Assembly (NCBI GenBank): GCA_002717515.1
Contig: PBEC01000008.1
Span: 1 to 64,000 of the forward strand
Direction: 5' to 3'
Length of the DNA: 64,000 bases
DNA from: Flavobacteriales bacterium
GTDB taxonomy: Bacteria > Bacteroidota > Bacteroidia > Flavobacteriales_C > GCA-002722245
This document shows, piece after piece, positions 24,642-35,500 of this stretch (the first letter of the stretch is position 1; each line of letters starts with the position of its first letter). The notes under the pieces are model-generated. The model made no database searches. It was not told the origin of the DNA and saw only the letters and a program-made list of their open reading frames with translations. The position numbers and the translations under genes were made by a program.

Positions 24642-25997
24642 TTATTTTCGTCTTTTCCTTTTTTTTACAGACTTTTTTTTCTTTTTTTCAGACTCTTCCG
24701 TTATGAATTTATAGGCCTGAATCGTTTTTTTTGTGGCTTTCTTTGGGTGATTTTTTTTTGCTTTCTTTTTTTCGTGAAAAGCTCCACGGTAGGAAGGGTC
24801 TTCCTTGCGTTTCTGACGATCTATTTCCCTGGCAAAAGCTTGTTTTTCCTCATAGCTCGAATCAACTATCTCAACCTCTGATGGAAGTTCTAAAACTTTA
24901 ATTTTTTGACGAATTAAATCTTCTATTTTTTTTATGTGATAATGTTCAACTTCAGAAACAAAAGTAATTGCAACTCCTTCATTTTTAGCCCTGCCTGTTC
25001 TTCCAACTCTATGCACATAATCAGTATACATAACCGGAGCATCAAAATTGATTACATGTGTAACAGCAGACACATCAATTCCTCGGGCAGCCACATCTGT
25101 AGCTACAATTCCTCTAATTTCTCCCTCACTAAATTCTTTGTAGGCATTTAACCTTGTGTTTTGTCCCTTATTTGCATGAATTGCCTTCCAAACTCCTACA
25201 TTTTTTCTATTTAGAAATCTATGAATATTTTCTGCGGTTTCTCTCGTTCTTGCAAAAATCAAAACTCTTTGATAATTACTTTCATTTTCTAACAAGTTTA
25301 ACAAGAGATTTAACTTTGTTTTCGAATTGGGAACATGGTATACATATTGATCAACAAGATCAACTACGACTTTATCAGGTTCGATTTCAACCTTGGCTGG
25401 GAAAACTAAAAACTCTTCTGTGAGTTCTTCAACTTTCGGATGAAAAGTAGCTGAAAACAACAAGTTTTGCCTCTTATTCGGAATTACTTCTAATATTTTG
25501 TTCAACTGCGGTAAGAACCCCATGTCCATCATTTTATCCGCTTCATCAAGGACAAGAGTTTTGATTTTTTTTAAAAAAATCACTCCATCTAAATATAAAT
25601 CCATAAATCTTCCAGGAGTGGCAATAATTAAATCAACACCACGCAAAACTTCTTTTTTTTGGGACTCTTTTCCAACACCTCCAATGAGTTTACAACATCT
25701 CAAGTCCGTATGTTTTGATAAAGCAACGGCGTTTTGATATACTTGAACAGCAAGTTCTCTTGTAGGAACGAAAACCAAAGCTCTTGGATCGTTACCTTGA
25801 GCATAATTTAAATTTCGAAGAATGGGTAAAATAAATGCAGCTGTTTTTCCTGTACCTGTCGGAGCAATTCCAAGAACATCCTGTCCCAATAAAATTTTAG
25901 GAATCACCTGCTCTTGAATTGGAGTTGGTTTTTTATAGCCCAAGTCAACAACTGCTTGCAAAAGCGGCTTACTTAATTTTAAATTTCCAAAATTCAT
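24642..25997 (-). CDS. DEAD-box RNA helicase (RhlE-like)
   Basis: ATP-dependent RNA helicase of 451 aa. In order: Q motif KPTPIQEQ (23-30), Walker A APTGTGKT (45-52), PTREL, TPGR, DEAD (153-156), SAT, and HRVGRTGR in motif VI. The C-terminal 90 residues are a Lys/Arg-rich tail that probably binds RNA non-specifically. These proteins help ribosome assembly and RNA turnover, often at low temperature. It starts 4 nt after the stop of the FMN reductase gene, so the two share a transcript. A second helicase with the same motif positions is encoded at 47.1-48.3 kb. Confidence 0.93.
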   Translation of the reverse strand: MNFGNLKLSKPLLQAVVDLGYKKPTPIQEQVIPKILLGQDVLGIAPTGTGKTAAFILPILRNLNYAQGNDPRALVFVPTRELAVQVYQNAVALSKHTDLRCCKLIGGVGKESQKKEVLRGVDLIIATPGRFMDLYLDGVIFLKKIKTLVLDEADKMMDMGFLPQLNKILEVIPNKRQNLLFSATFHPKVEELTEEFLVFPAKVEIEPDKVVVDLVDQYVYHVPNSKTKLNLLLNLLENESNYQRVLIFARTRETAENIHRFLNRKNVGVWKAIHANKGQNTRLNAYKEFSEGEIRGIVATDVAARGIDVSAVTHVINFDAPVMYTDYVHRVGRTGRAKNEGVAITFVSEVEHYHIKKIEDLIRQKIKVLELPSEVEIVDSSYEEKQAFAREIDRQKRKEDPSYRGAFHEKKKAKKNHPKKATKKTIQAYKFITEESEKKKKKSVKKRKRRK

Positions 25998-26001
25998 TCT
26001 T

Positions 26002-26523
26002 TTACTTCTCTAAGAGTAAATCAAGCTGCAATTGAATTAAATCATTCATACCATCATCACTAACCTCTCCCTTTTCATTTAACAATGTCGAAATTTGGGA
26101 CAACGGAGGTTTAACCGGTATTACATTTATTTTAAGATAATTGAAAATATTTGTCAAGTCATCCATACCTCGAGCATTTCCCTGTCTTCCTGACGAAACT
26201 CCAGCCAAGGCAACCCACTTTCCTGACACCTTTCTGGGATCCCATCCGTCTATAAATGACTTCATGATACCTGGAAAGCTCCCGTTATACTCTGGAGTAA
26301 CAACAATTAATTTAGAAGGTTCAAAAATATATTGCTGAGTTATTTTTAAAAATCTTGAATTTTGCTCGCCATAAAGTGAACTAAATACAAAATCCTCAGG
26401 TAACTTTGCCAAATCAAGAACCTGACAAGATTTTCCTTTTTCATTCAATAACTTTTCATAGTATTGAGCCACCTTAAGTGTGACACTGTTTTTTCGATTC
26501 GTTCCAGCAACAATGGTTATCAT
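26002..26523 (-). CDS. NADPH-dependent FMN reductase family protein
   Basis: This 173-aa flavodoxin-like protein has the N-terminal phosphate loop AGTNRKNSVT and the later motif VTPEYNGSFPGIMKSFIDG, both typical of the FMN_red family. Such enzymes reduce flavins, quinones or azo compounds with NAD(P)H in the cytoplasm. It precedes the helicase gene by 4 nt on the same strand. The gene divergent to it encodes a metallo-beta-lactamase-fold hydrolase. The physiological substrate is not evident. Confidence 0.85.
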   Translation of the reverse strand: MITIVAGTNRKNSVTLKVAQYYEKLLNEKGKSCQVLDLAKLPEDFVFSSLYGEQNSRFLKITQQYIFEPSKLIVVTPEYNGSFPGIMKSFIDGWDPRKVSGKWVALAGVSSGRQGNARGMDDLTNIFNYLKINVIPVKPPLSQISTLLNEKGEVSDDGMNDLIQLQLDLLLEK

Positions 26524-26667
26524 ATTTAGGTTATTAACAATTCACAAAATTTTGTTTAAAATTAGCCTTCAAATCAATAGTTGAATGACTTATTTTTGCC
26601 GTACATTAAAAGTGCCTAATTACCACATTTAAAGGACACTCAACAAATTTAAGCATTTAAATTAACG

Positions 26668-27354
26668 ATGAAGATAACGTACTACGGACATTCCTGCTTT
26701 TTAGTTAATCTGAACAACGTAAATATTTTATTTGACCCATTTATAACTCCTAATCCAATTGTTAAGGGTGTTGACCTGGATTCAATTAAAGCAGACTTTA
26801 TCTTAATCAGTCATGGACATGAAGATCATGTTGCTGATGTAGAATATATAGCAAAAAAAACAGGAGCTAAATTGATTTCTAATTTTGAAATCGTTTCCTG
26901 GTTTTCCTCCACAAAAGAAATTAAAAACACCCACCCTTTAAACCATGGTGGAAAAATTGAACTTAATAAAGGATTAACAGCAAAATATGTAACGGCTGTT
27001 CATAGCTCTGTACTACCCGATGGAACTTACGGAGGAAACCCTGGGGGATGGGTTATAGAATCATCTGAAGGTTCATTTTATTACTCTGGAGATACAGCCC
27101 TAACGTATGACATGAAATTACTCAATGAGTTTCACGACTTAAATTTTGCATTTCTTTGTATTGGCGACAACTTTACTATGGGTGTACACGATTCTGCAAC
27201 AGCAGCTCAATTTATTGGAGTAAAAGATGTAATTGGAATGCATTATGATTCATTTGGTTATATAGAAATCGATCATGAATCAGCAAAAAAACATTACGAA
27301 AGCAAAGGTTTAACACTAAACCTGATGAATATAAACGAAACAATCACAAGATAA
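26668..27354 (+). CDS. metal-dependent hydrolase, UPF0173 (metallo-beta-lactamase fold)
   Basis: This 228-aa protein carries the zinc-binding motif SHGHEDHVADV (His49, His51, Asp53, His54) and later ligands in AVHSS, YSGDTALT and GMHYD. N terminus MKITYYGHSCFLV and overall length fit the UPF0173 group of beta-lactamase-fold hydrolases, whose natural substrate is not settled. It has no signal peptide, so it is cytoplasmic. A -7-like TATTTTTG lies at 26591-26598. The parA gene begins one base after its stop, so the two may share a transcript. Confidence 0.9.
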   Translation: MKITYYGHSCFLVNLNNVNILFDPFITPNPIVKGVDLDSIKADFILISHGHEDHVADVEYIAKKTGAKLISNFEIVSWFSSTKEIKNTHPLNHGGKIELNKGLTAKYVTAVHSSVLPDGTYGGNPGGWVIESSEGSFYYSGDTALTYDMKLLNEFHDLNFAFLCIGDNFTMGVHDSATAAQFIGVKDVIGMHYDSFGYIEIDHESAKKHYESKGLTLNLMNINETITR

Positions 27355-27355
27355 C

Positions 27356-28210
27356 ATGGGAAAAGTATTAGCAATTGCCAACCAAAAAGGGGGAGTCGGA
27401 AAAACAACAACTTCAATGAATCTAGCCGCTGCATTGGGTGTATTAGAAAAAAAGGTTTTGGTTATAGATGCTGATCCACAAGCCAACGCTACTTCAGGTT
27501 TAGGCTTTGACCCGCGTAACATTACCAACGGCATTTATGAGTGTTTAATCAATGAAGTCGAGCCGAAAGATATTATTTTAACATCCTCCTCTCCAAACTT
27601 AGATTTAATTCCTGCTCACATTGATTTGGTCGGAGCTGAAGTTGAAATGATTAACTTGCCCAATCGTGAAAAAATGATGAGAATGGCAATCGATAAGGTA
27701 AAAGACAATTATGATTTCATTATTATCGACTGTTCTCCTTCTCTTGGGTTAATAACAATAAATGCTTTAACAGCAGCCGACTCTGTGGTTATTCCTGTTC
27801 AATGTGAATACTTCGCTTTAGAAGGCCTGGGAAAGCTTTTAAATACAATTAAAATTGTTCAAACTCGATTAAATAATGACTTAATCATTGAAGGGATCTT
27901 ATTAACAATGTACGACACACGTCTAAGACTGTCAAATCAAGTAGTAGACGAAGTTAAAACTCATTTTCAGGATTTAGTTTTTGATACAATCATTCAAAGA
28001 AACACAAAACTTGGGGAAGCACCATCGCATGGAGAGTCTATAATTATGCATGATGCAAGTTCAAGAGGTGCTACAAACTATCTCAATTTAGCTCGCGAAG
28101 TACTTCAAAAAAACAATGCCACTAAAATGAATCAAGAAGACAAGATAGTTGACTTGAATCAAGAATCAGAAGTTAAAAAAGAAGAAAATATAAACATTAA
28201 AAATGGCTAA
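27356..28210 (+). CDS. parA: ParA/Soj chromosome-partitioning ATPase
   Basis: ParA binds DNA without sequence specificity as an ATP dimer, and ParB stimulates its ATPase to move replication origins apart. The deviant Walker A is KGGVGKTT (11-18), followed by VIDADPQANATSGLG and the Walker B region IIIDCSPSLG. Length 284 aa includes a charged tail of about 30 residues after the usual end. It overlaps parB by 8 nt. The cluster marks a chromosomal par locus, often near the origin, but I did not see a parS palindrome in the window. Confidence 0.95.
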   Translation: MGKVLAIANQKGGVGKTTTSMNLAAALGVLEKKVLVIDADPQANATSGLGFDPRNITNGIYECLINEVEPKDIILTSSSPNLDLIPAHIDLVGAEVEMINLPNREKMMRMAIDKVKDNYDFIIIDCSPSLGLITINALTAADSVVIPVQCEYFALEGLGKLLNTIKIVQTRLNNDLIIEGILLTMYDTRLRLSNQVVDEVKTHFQDLVFDTIIQRNTKLGEAPSHGESIIMHDASSRGATNYLNLAREVLQKNNATKMNQEDKIVDLNQESEVKKEENINIKNG

Positions 28211-29114
28211 GAAACAAGCACTCGGAAGAGGTTTAGGAGCATTATTATCGGACACAAAAACCGATGTCACATCCAACCTTAGTATATCAGATACAAATTC
28301 TCAACTTGTTGGAAATATCGCCAATATTAAAATTTCTCAAATTGAGGTAAACCCTTTTAACCCAAGAGTAGAGTTTGAGAAAGAAGGACTTTCTGAGTTG
28401 GCTGCTTCTATTAAGGAACTGGGGTTGGTACAACCATTAACAGTAAGAAAATTAGGAAACGATAAATTTCAAATTATATCGGGTGAGAGACGATTTCGTG
28501 CATCACAAGCTGCTGGATTAAAAGAATTACCAGCATATATTCGTATTGCCAACGATCAGGCTATGCTCGAGATGGCTTTAGTTGAAAACATTCAAAGAAG
28601 AGATTTAAACCCTCTTGAAATTGCTTTTTCATTCAAACGATTAGTTGACGAATGCGGCTTAACTCAAGAGGAACTTGCTGATAGAGTCGGTAAAAAACGA
28701 TCCTCTACCGCAAATTATCTTCGACTATTAAACCTTCCAATTGAAATACAAAATGCACTTAAGGATAAATCTATTTCATTCGGACACGCCAGATCATTAA
28801 TTGCTCTTGATGATGAGGAAGTTCAATCATATATTTACGATATGATCATTACGGAAAAGCTTTCCGTAAGAAAAGTGGAAGAATTAGTAAAAGAAACTAA
28901 GGAAGCTAACAAACAGAGTGGAATTGAAAACAAACCAAAACAAAAAAATGACAACCATCTTTCATTTGTACAACAGAAATATAAAGATGACTTAACGTCA
29001 TTTTTAAAAGCGAAAGTAAAAATGAAATTAGGAAATAATGGAAGTGGAAACCTCGTTATACCCTTTAAGTCAGAAAATGACTTAGAAAGAATAATGAAAT
29101 TATTAGATGCATAA
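28203..29114 (+). CDS. parB: ParB/Spo0J chromosome-partitioning protein
   Basis: This 303-aa protein loads on parS, spreads as a CTP-dependent clamp and activates ParA. The N terminus (ALGRGLGALL) is the ParA-contact region, the CTP-binding box GERRFRA is at 94-100, and a helix-turn-helix follows (GLTQEELADRVGKKRSSTANYLRLL). A C-terminal dimer domain ends the chain. It overlaps parA by 8 nt and the DUF5683 gene by 8 nt, the usual Bacteroidota order. Confidence 0.96.
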   Translation: MAKKQALGRGLGALLSDTKTDVTSNLSISDTNSQLVGNIANIKISQIEVNPFNPRVEFEKEGLSELAASIKELGLVQPLTVRKLGNDKFQIISGERRFRASQAAGLKELPAYIRIANDQAMLEMALVENIQRRDLNPLEIAFSFKRLVDECGLTQEELADRVGKKRSSTANYLRLLNLPIEIQNALKDKSISFGHARSLIALDDEEVQSYIYDMIITEKLSVRKVEELVKETKEANKQSGIENKPKQKNDNHLSFVQQKYKDDLTSFLKAKVKMKLGNNGSGNLVIPFKSENDLERIMKLLDA

Positions 29115-29736
29115 ATTTATATTTCCATTACTACTTCTTATTTCTATTTGTGGATTTACACAAAATACAACCGTCAAACATAAGTTTGCTCAAAATAAAA
29201 AAAGTGTAGTTGTAAAAGATTCTACAAAAGTTCGAAAAAATCATGAGTTGAATCCATTAACATCATCCTTGCTAAGTACTTTTATACCCGGAGCTGGACA
29301 AATATATAATAGAAAATACTGGAAAGCACCCATTGTATGGGGTGGAGCGTTAGCGTTTTATTACAGTTATGATTTTTTTAGTAAACAGCATGAATTTTGG
29401 CACCAAATATTGATTTATAAAGATCGATACAATTCAAATGAATACATAATTCCCTTTGTTGAAAAATATGAAAGAGGGTTTACAAATTTATCTGCAAAGG
29501 AAGTTTCAGAATTGCCTAAAGACGAAATTCAAAGCTACAACGATTTTGCAAAAACCAGAAAACATCAGGTAATCATAGGTGCATCCGTTTTTTATTTATT
29601 TCAAATTGTAGATGCAACTGTCGATGCTCACTTCTCACAATTTGATGTTTCTGAAAATCTTTCACTCAAATTAGCTCCTGCAACTTTTCAAAATACACCT
29701 TATGCTCAAGGAGTTAAGCTAAGTTTTAGCTTTTAA
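29107..29736 (+). CDS. DUF5683 domain protein
   Basis: This 209-aa exported or membrane protein has a signal peptide (about 1-18, ending CGFTQ) and the DUF5683 core STFIPGAGQIYNRKYWKAP followed by helices. The family is nearly always next to parA-parB in Bacteroidota, but its role is not established. The start overlaps parB by 8 nt, so it is part of that operon. In many relatives dapB and lepB come next; here a convergent methyltransferase gene follows instead. Confidence 0.88.
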   Translation: MHKFIFPLLLLISICGFTQNTTVKHKFAQNKKSVVVKDSTKVRKNHELNPLTSSLLSTFIPGAGQIYNRKYWKAPIVWGGALAFYYSYDFFSKQHEFWHQILIYKDRYNSNEYIIPFVEKYERGFTNLSAKEVSELPKDEIQSYNDFAKTRKHQVIIGASVFYLFQIVDATVDAHFSQFDVSENLSLKLAPATFQNTPYAQGVKLSFSF

Positions 29737-29742
29737 AGATTA

Positions 29743-31080
29743 TCAACTGAATTCCTTACGTATTCTATACTCCTTAGGATAATAATTGTTTAAACGATTT
29801 CCTACTCTTTTCACCCAGCCAAGAGGCTGGTTTTCATACATAATCAATCCCCAGGATGTAATTTTTGGCAATCCAACTAATTCCTTTTTTTGCAAAAATA
29901 GAATGGCCTCTTCACGAGAAACCTCAACAAAATCAAAAGACTCTTTTTTTAGTTCATTTGACAAAGCTAACTCATGAGAATATTTCATTTTACCCTTTAT
30001 ACTTTGGCCAACCTGGCAACCTATTTTTATAGGTTTTAAATCCCAAACTATTGATTTTAAAACAGATTCAAAAGCCTCAGGGAAATTATGAATCATCTCG
30101 TTTATAATATAATTTTTATTATCATTTTCAAGAAAAACCAAAGAATCGCCATCCCATTCCTCTAATCGTAATTTCCGTATTCTCTTTGGTATTTTAATTT
30201 TTTCTCTGCCCCCAAACAAACGCATCGCAGAAATAAAAAAACCTTCTCCTTTTGTTACTCCCGGCAAAAACTGAAACCCCTTTAAATCACCCTCTTGTAA
30301 TTCAATAATTCCTTCATTTACCGGATATTCAAAATTTAGATTTTCAACTTCGTAATTGTCTTGAATCCATTTTAGATTTTCTCTATTTTCCTTGTCATTA
30401 AATGTACAAGTACTATAAATTAATATACCACCATCTTTAATGGTTGGTATTATATCCGATAATATTCGTTTTTGCCTTGTACAGCATAAATCAACATTTT
30501 TAACACTCCATTCCTCTATTGCCTTTTTGTCCTTCCTGAACATACCCTCTCCCGAGCAAGGTGCGTCTACAACAACCGCATCAAAAAAACCCAAGAAGTG
30601 CTCAAATTCTGACGGATCATTATTAGTAACAATAACGTTACTACTGCCCCATTTGTCCATATTCTCCTTTAGAATCCATGAACGAGATTTAATAACCTCA
30701 TTAGCAACAAGCAATGCGTCTTTTGGCAAAAAGGAATTAATAAGAGTAGATTTTCCACCTGGTGCTGCACAAAGATCCAATACTATTTTATTAGACAAAT
30801 CAGTAGAATTCAAAATTTGTCCAAGAAACATACTACTTGCCTCCTGAGAATAATAAACTCCTGAATGAAATAGTGGGTCGGAAATAAATTCTGGACGTTC
30901 AGTCAAATATTTTCCATTCTTTGACCAAGGTACAGAGTCTTCATCTTTAAAACGCCTGGAAGGCTTAAACGGATTTAAACGAACGGAATAAGCAGGCTTT
31001 TGCTCTAATCCAGACAAAAGCTTCTTTTTTAATTCACTTGAAAAAGGAATAGATTCTATGAACTGATTTGGTAACTTCAA
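29743..31080 (-). CDS. RsmF/NSUN-type rRNA (cytosine-5)-methyltransferase
   Basis: This 445-aa SAM-dependent enzyme methylates cytosine in RNA. The SAM site is DLCAAPGGKS (102-111), the catalytic Cys pair is Cys175 in DAPCSGEGMFRKD and Cys225 in YSTCTFNDKENR. The C-terminal 150 residues, beginning near FLPGVTKGEGFFISAMR, match the RNA-binding extension of RsmF-type proteins. It overlaps the M48 protease gene by 4 nt and is convergent with DUF5683. The exact target base (16S rRNA or tRNA) cannot be told from this sequence. Confidence 0.9.
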   Translation of the reverse strand: MKLPNQFIESIPFSSELKKKLLSGLEQKPAYSVRLNPFKPSRRFKDEDSVPWSKNGKYLTERPEFISDPLFHSGVYYSQEASSMFLGQILNSTDLSNKIVLDLCAAPGGKSTLINSFLPKDALLVANEVIKSRSWILKENMDKWGSSNVIVTNNDPSEFEHFLGFFDAVVVDAPCSGEGMFRKDKKAIEEWSVKNVDLCCTRQKRILSDIIPTIKDGGILIYSTCTFNDKENRENLKWIQDNYEVENLNFEYPVNEGIIELQEGDLKGFQFLPGVTKGEGFFISAMRLFGGREKIKIPKRIRKLRLEEWDGDSLVFLENDNKNYIINEMIHNFPEAFESVLKSIVWDLKPIKIGCQVGQSIKGKMKYSHELALSNELKKESFDFVEVSREEAILFLQKKELVGLPKITSWGLIMYENQPLGWVKRVGNRLNNYYPKEYRIRKEFS

Positions 31081-32294
31081 TTTCTTATTGCTTTAATTCT
31101 CTCATGAATTGGAGGATGAGAATAATTAACAAATACATATGCTGGATGAGGATTTAAATTCGAAAGATTATCCACAGACAATTTTTTTAATGCATCAATC
31201 AACTTCTCACCGTCATATGTATCTCGGGCATATGCATCCGCCTGATATTCCATTTTTCTCGAAATAATGTTTTGAAAAACTCCAATTAGTATTGTGATAG
31301 GAGATAACAAAATAAAAAATGCAATCAATCCGGTATAAAATGTTGAAACCTCAACGTCCAGACCCAACGAAAGCTCTTCTTGATTAATTGCCCACCCTAA
31401 AAGAAATAATATTAGGAACATTTGTACTATTCCAAAAATCAAATTAAAAAGGGTATGTTTCTTTTTATAATGTCCTATTTCGTGAGCTAAAACTGCTACA
31501 ATTTCTTCTTTTGATTGCCCTTCAATCAAAGTATCATATAATACAATTGTTTTTTTCGGTCCCATTCCGCTAAAAAAAGCATTTGCTTTTTTACTTCTCT
31601 TACTACCATCCATTTGAAATAAATTTGAGAGCTTGTAACCCACTTTTTGACAATACTCATAAATACAAGACTTTAACTCTTCATCCTTTATCTCAGACAA
31701 TTTATTAAATATAGGAAGCAATAATGAAGTGTAAAATGTATTAACAAAGACCATTATAACTACAATTACGCCCCAAAATATCAACCAGAAATCACTTCCC
31801 ATTATTTCAATTAAAAATCCGAGCAAATAAAGCAAGCCACCACCAATAAGCCCCCCAAGAAGTAAGCCTTTAATCGTATCAATTATGAAAAGTTTTTTTG
31901 TTGTTGTATTGAAACCAAATTTTTCTTCGATTACAAAAGTTGAATAGTAACTGAAAGGAATTGCAATAATCTGATTAGCACCGATGATAGTCCCCATAAA
32001 AAATAAAGCTTGAACCGATTCATTCTCCGAAAATGTAATTGCCCAATTGTTAACTAAATTAAACCCTCCTTCAGTAATCATAAGTATCATTAAAATAGTT
32101 GAAACGAACTTACTGGTGATACTAAATTGAAAATTCTCCTTTGAATATTCAACCGCCCGTTTAACTTGCGCAATTGTGTAAATCCCTCTAACCTCTTTCG
32201 GCCAAGGCTTCAGCATATTTTTTTGATTTAATATTCCCAAAACAATTTGAAGGATTAAATTCCCCACTAAAACTGAAATTACTAAAGTTACCAT
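31077..32294 (-). CDS. M48 family Ste24/CAAX-type membrane metalloprotease
   Basis: This 405-aa integral membrane protease has about seven helices, a zinc motif HEIGH (271-275) and a distal zinc ligand Glu349 in MEYQADAYA. Gene length and motif order match Ste24-type CAAX prenyl protease 1. In bacteria such proteins probably take part in membrane-protein quality control, since prenylated CAAX substrates are absent. The last 4 nt overlap the methyltransferase ATG, suggesting cotranscription. The start is ATG at 32294. Confidence 0.92.
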   Translation of the reverse strand: MVTLVISVLVGNLILQIVLGILNQKNMLKPWPKEVRGIYTIAQVKRAVEYSKENFQFSITSKFVSTILMILMITEGGFNLVNNWAITFSENESVQALFFMGTIIGANQIIAIPFSYYSTFVIEEKFGFNTTTKKLFIIDTIKGLLLGGLIGGGLLYLLGFLIEIMGSDFWLIFWGVIVVIMVFVNTFYTSLLLPIFNKLSEIKDEELKSCIYEYCQKVGYKLSNLFQMDGSKRSKKANAFFSGMGPKKTIVLYDTLIEGQSKEEIVAVLAHEIGHYKKKHTLFNLIFGIVQMFLILFLLGWAINQEELSLGLDVEVSTFYTGLIAFFILLSPITILIGVFQNIISRKMEYQADAYARDTYDGEKLIDALKKLSVDNLSNLNPHPAYVFVNYSHPPIHERIKAIRN

Positions 32295-32517
32295 CGATTA
32301 AATTTTAGACTAATTTACAACGGAGCTTTTACGAATAAGAATACTCATGAACCTATTTTAAAAAATAGTTAAAAATTAATCACAAAGACACCAAAAAAAC
32401 CTTTACATATTCAAAAGTTTTAATATTATGGAATCCTTCCAAATTCACAAACAAAACATTCTAATTTCGACTTTATTTACAAGTTGATTTTAAGTAATAT
32501 CCCTTTAAGTTTTTGTA

Positions 32518-32525
32518 TACCTTTG
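32518..32525 (+). promoter_or_regulatory. -7 box candidate for the giant PKD protein operon
   Basis: TACCTTTG matches TAnnTTTG and lies only 2 nt before the ATG at 32528, so the transcript would have almost no leader. A well-spaced -33 TTG is not clear. Confidence 0.4.
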
Positions 32526-32527
32526 CA

Positions 32528-35500
32528 ATGCATTTTGTAACCTATAACTCATCTTATTTTTTGATTAAATCGCTTTTAAAAATACTCTTAATTCTATATG
32601 CTCTTCCTATGTTTTCTCAGGGAGAGTTAAATGCTGATTTTGATTTAGCTGAAAATACAAGCGGTTGTGCTCCTTTTATTGTAAGTTTTATCGATATTTC
32701 TTCAGGAGGTGATTCAAACAATTTAAGTTTTTATTGGGATTTTGGAAATGGCATGAGCAGCAATGAACAAAACCCTACTCATATTTATTCACAACCTGGT
32801 TTTTATACCGTTTCATTTACAGTGAATGATGGCTCGAATTCCGATACGGAAACAAAATACTCTTTAATTAGAGTTAACCCTCCACCCATAGCAGATTTTA
32901 CAGTTAACAACCAAACAGGCTGTTCACCTCATTCATCAGAATTTACAGATTTATCCATCCCAACCTCAGGAACTATAACAGATTGGTTTTGGGCGTTTGG
33001 AAATGGTGAGACTTCTTTCGAACAAAATCCTACAGTAGTTTATACTGAAATAAAAAACTATAATGTATTTCTAAAAGTTGTAGACATAAATGGTTGTGAG
33101 GCTTCAACATCAAAATCAAACTATATAAAACTTGATGGTCCGGTAGCTAATTTTTTATACGATTCTGTTGTTTGTGGTCTCCCGGCAAATGTTACTTTTT
33201 TAAACCAATCAACAGGCAACGAACTGGATTACTTCTGGGATTTTGGAGATGGAACAACCTCAACTGGTGATGTACCTGGAACCCATGTTTATACAGCTTT
33301 TGACAGTACGAAAGTAACATTAATTGTAACCGAAAGAAATACTGGATGTTCTGATACGTTATCGAGCAGCTTAGTGGTTGGAAATTACGAGGCTGAATTT
33401 GATTGGGACATAGAATGCGGGAACAATGAATTTACTATAAATGTTGAAAATAAAACAAGCGTTTACAATACATTAAAATGGGACTTCGGGGGAGAATCAA
33501 TAGCATTCACTTCGAATGCATCGCATAATTTTTCAAGTAAAGGCCCGTACGAAATTACTTTAACAACTACAATTGATCCTTCTTGTTGGGATACAACAAC
33601 AATTCAATACAATCTACCAATTGCCAATATTTCATATGATGCTTCTATCTGTAGTTACCCTTTTGAAGTAGCCTTTAAAAATCAAAGCTCAGCAAAAAAT
33701 TTTCAATCGTTCTGGGAATTTGGAGATTCTACTTCAAGTACTCAAAACGAACCTATCCATATCTACACAATCCCACCAGAAATGTTTTTATCCAAACTAC
33801 TTATTGAAGATAGTTTTGGGTGTGTTGATTCTGCACAGCAATATGTTACTGTCCCCTTCCCTATTGCACGATTTTATGAGTTAAATTCTAAACACACAGG
33901 TTGTAGTCCTTTAAATCTAACTTTTAAAGATACCAGTTATACACTTGGATCCAATATATCAGCTGTTGAATGGAACTTCGGCGATTCTTTATCAGGAAAC
34001 AATAACTTCAGTACAGATTCTAATCCATCTCATACCTATAACACACCTGGAATTTATGACATCACTTACATTATATTTACAGAAGACGGATGTTCTGACA
34101 CTGCTGTTTATGAAGGAATTGTTAAAGTTGGAGAGCGACCTGAGTCAGCTACTTTTGAACAACTTTTTAATGATTCAATTTGCTACGGAGAGAGCATTCA
34201 ATTTATTGAATCTGCAACTTATTCAACAACTGCAATAGAAAGCAATTATTTTTGCTGGGCTTTTGAGGAAGGTTCAGACAGCTTATTATTAAACTCTGAA
34301 ACTCCACCAGAGGATTGCCCAGAGAAACCCGAATTCTCTAACAATAATAACCCATTCATAAACTTCTCTCAACCTACTCACATTTATTCTGAATTCAACC
34401 ATATAGCCGATACATCAAACTCAAATGTTTCAACTGGTGAAATTATCCCAAATGCTGGAAATTTGTACACCCACTTATTTATTGGATACAATAATTGTCT
34501 GACAGAAATCATTCAACCAACTTTTGTCGACACTACTATAGCCGTAAATGGTTACGTTTTAAATGATTCTGTTGAGCTATTTTCGGACTCAACACTTCAA
34601 GTAGGGCTTTATCAGGCCTCTATTAATTACGACTCCATAGCTTATAGTTATGTTTATACGAATTCTTTATCCGATACTTTAGTGAAAATTCATCCAACGG
34701 ATACTATATATCTCAGTTTTAAAGAAGGCGAAAAATATAAAATCCGAACAAAAATCATCAACAAAACATCCGGATGTTCAAATGAAATCACTGATGTATT
34801 TACTGTTGATTCCACTCGTTTAAATTTTGAAATAATTAACAAAACATGCTTGAATCAAAACCCCGTGCTATTTGCCGATAACTCCTTCTCAAAATACGGT
34901 AATATAAATCAACGAAAATGGTTCGTTAATAACAACCTTGTTGCTACGATAAAAAACAACAACTCCATTGACTCATTTTATTATTCATTTCCTGATACGG
35001 GTATTTTTACCGTAAAACTCCTGGTAGAATTCTCCATTCAATATCAAAAGTATGGACAATGGAAAACAGGAGTTTTCTTCAAACAAACGTCTAAACAAAT
35101 AAAATTAGAAGGTGTCAAAGCAAAAGGCTTTTCTGATACACTACAAAGCTGTGGAGGAGATAAAATTCAATTTAATGACACTTCTTCATCAACTGGAGAA
35201 ATCAAGGAATACCTGTGGATTTTTGGTGACGAAACAGCAAACAGCAACTTAAAAAACCCCAACCACGAATATCTAAACGCTGGAAACTATACACCTTCTC
35301 TGGTTGTCACCGATACATTTGGTTGTGTTGATTCGGTTGCATTAGATGAAATTGTTGTTTTAAAACCCAATATTGATTTTACTTCATCTGACTCTTTAGT
35401 TTGTAAAGGAGATGTAGTTTCATTTGATAATAAATCATCCGGAAACTCACTATCATTTGTTTGGACAATAGATTCAACTGCTCAATACATTACCAATATT

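Noticed and set aside
30440-30847. 135-codon plus-strand ORF
   Set aside because: It lies wholly antisense to the RsmF-type methyltransferase gene, whose motifs are intact.
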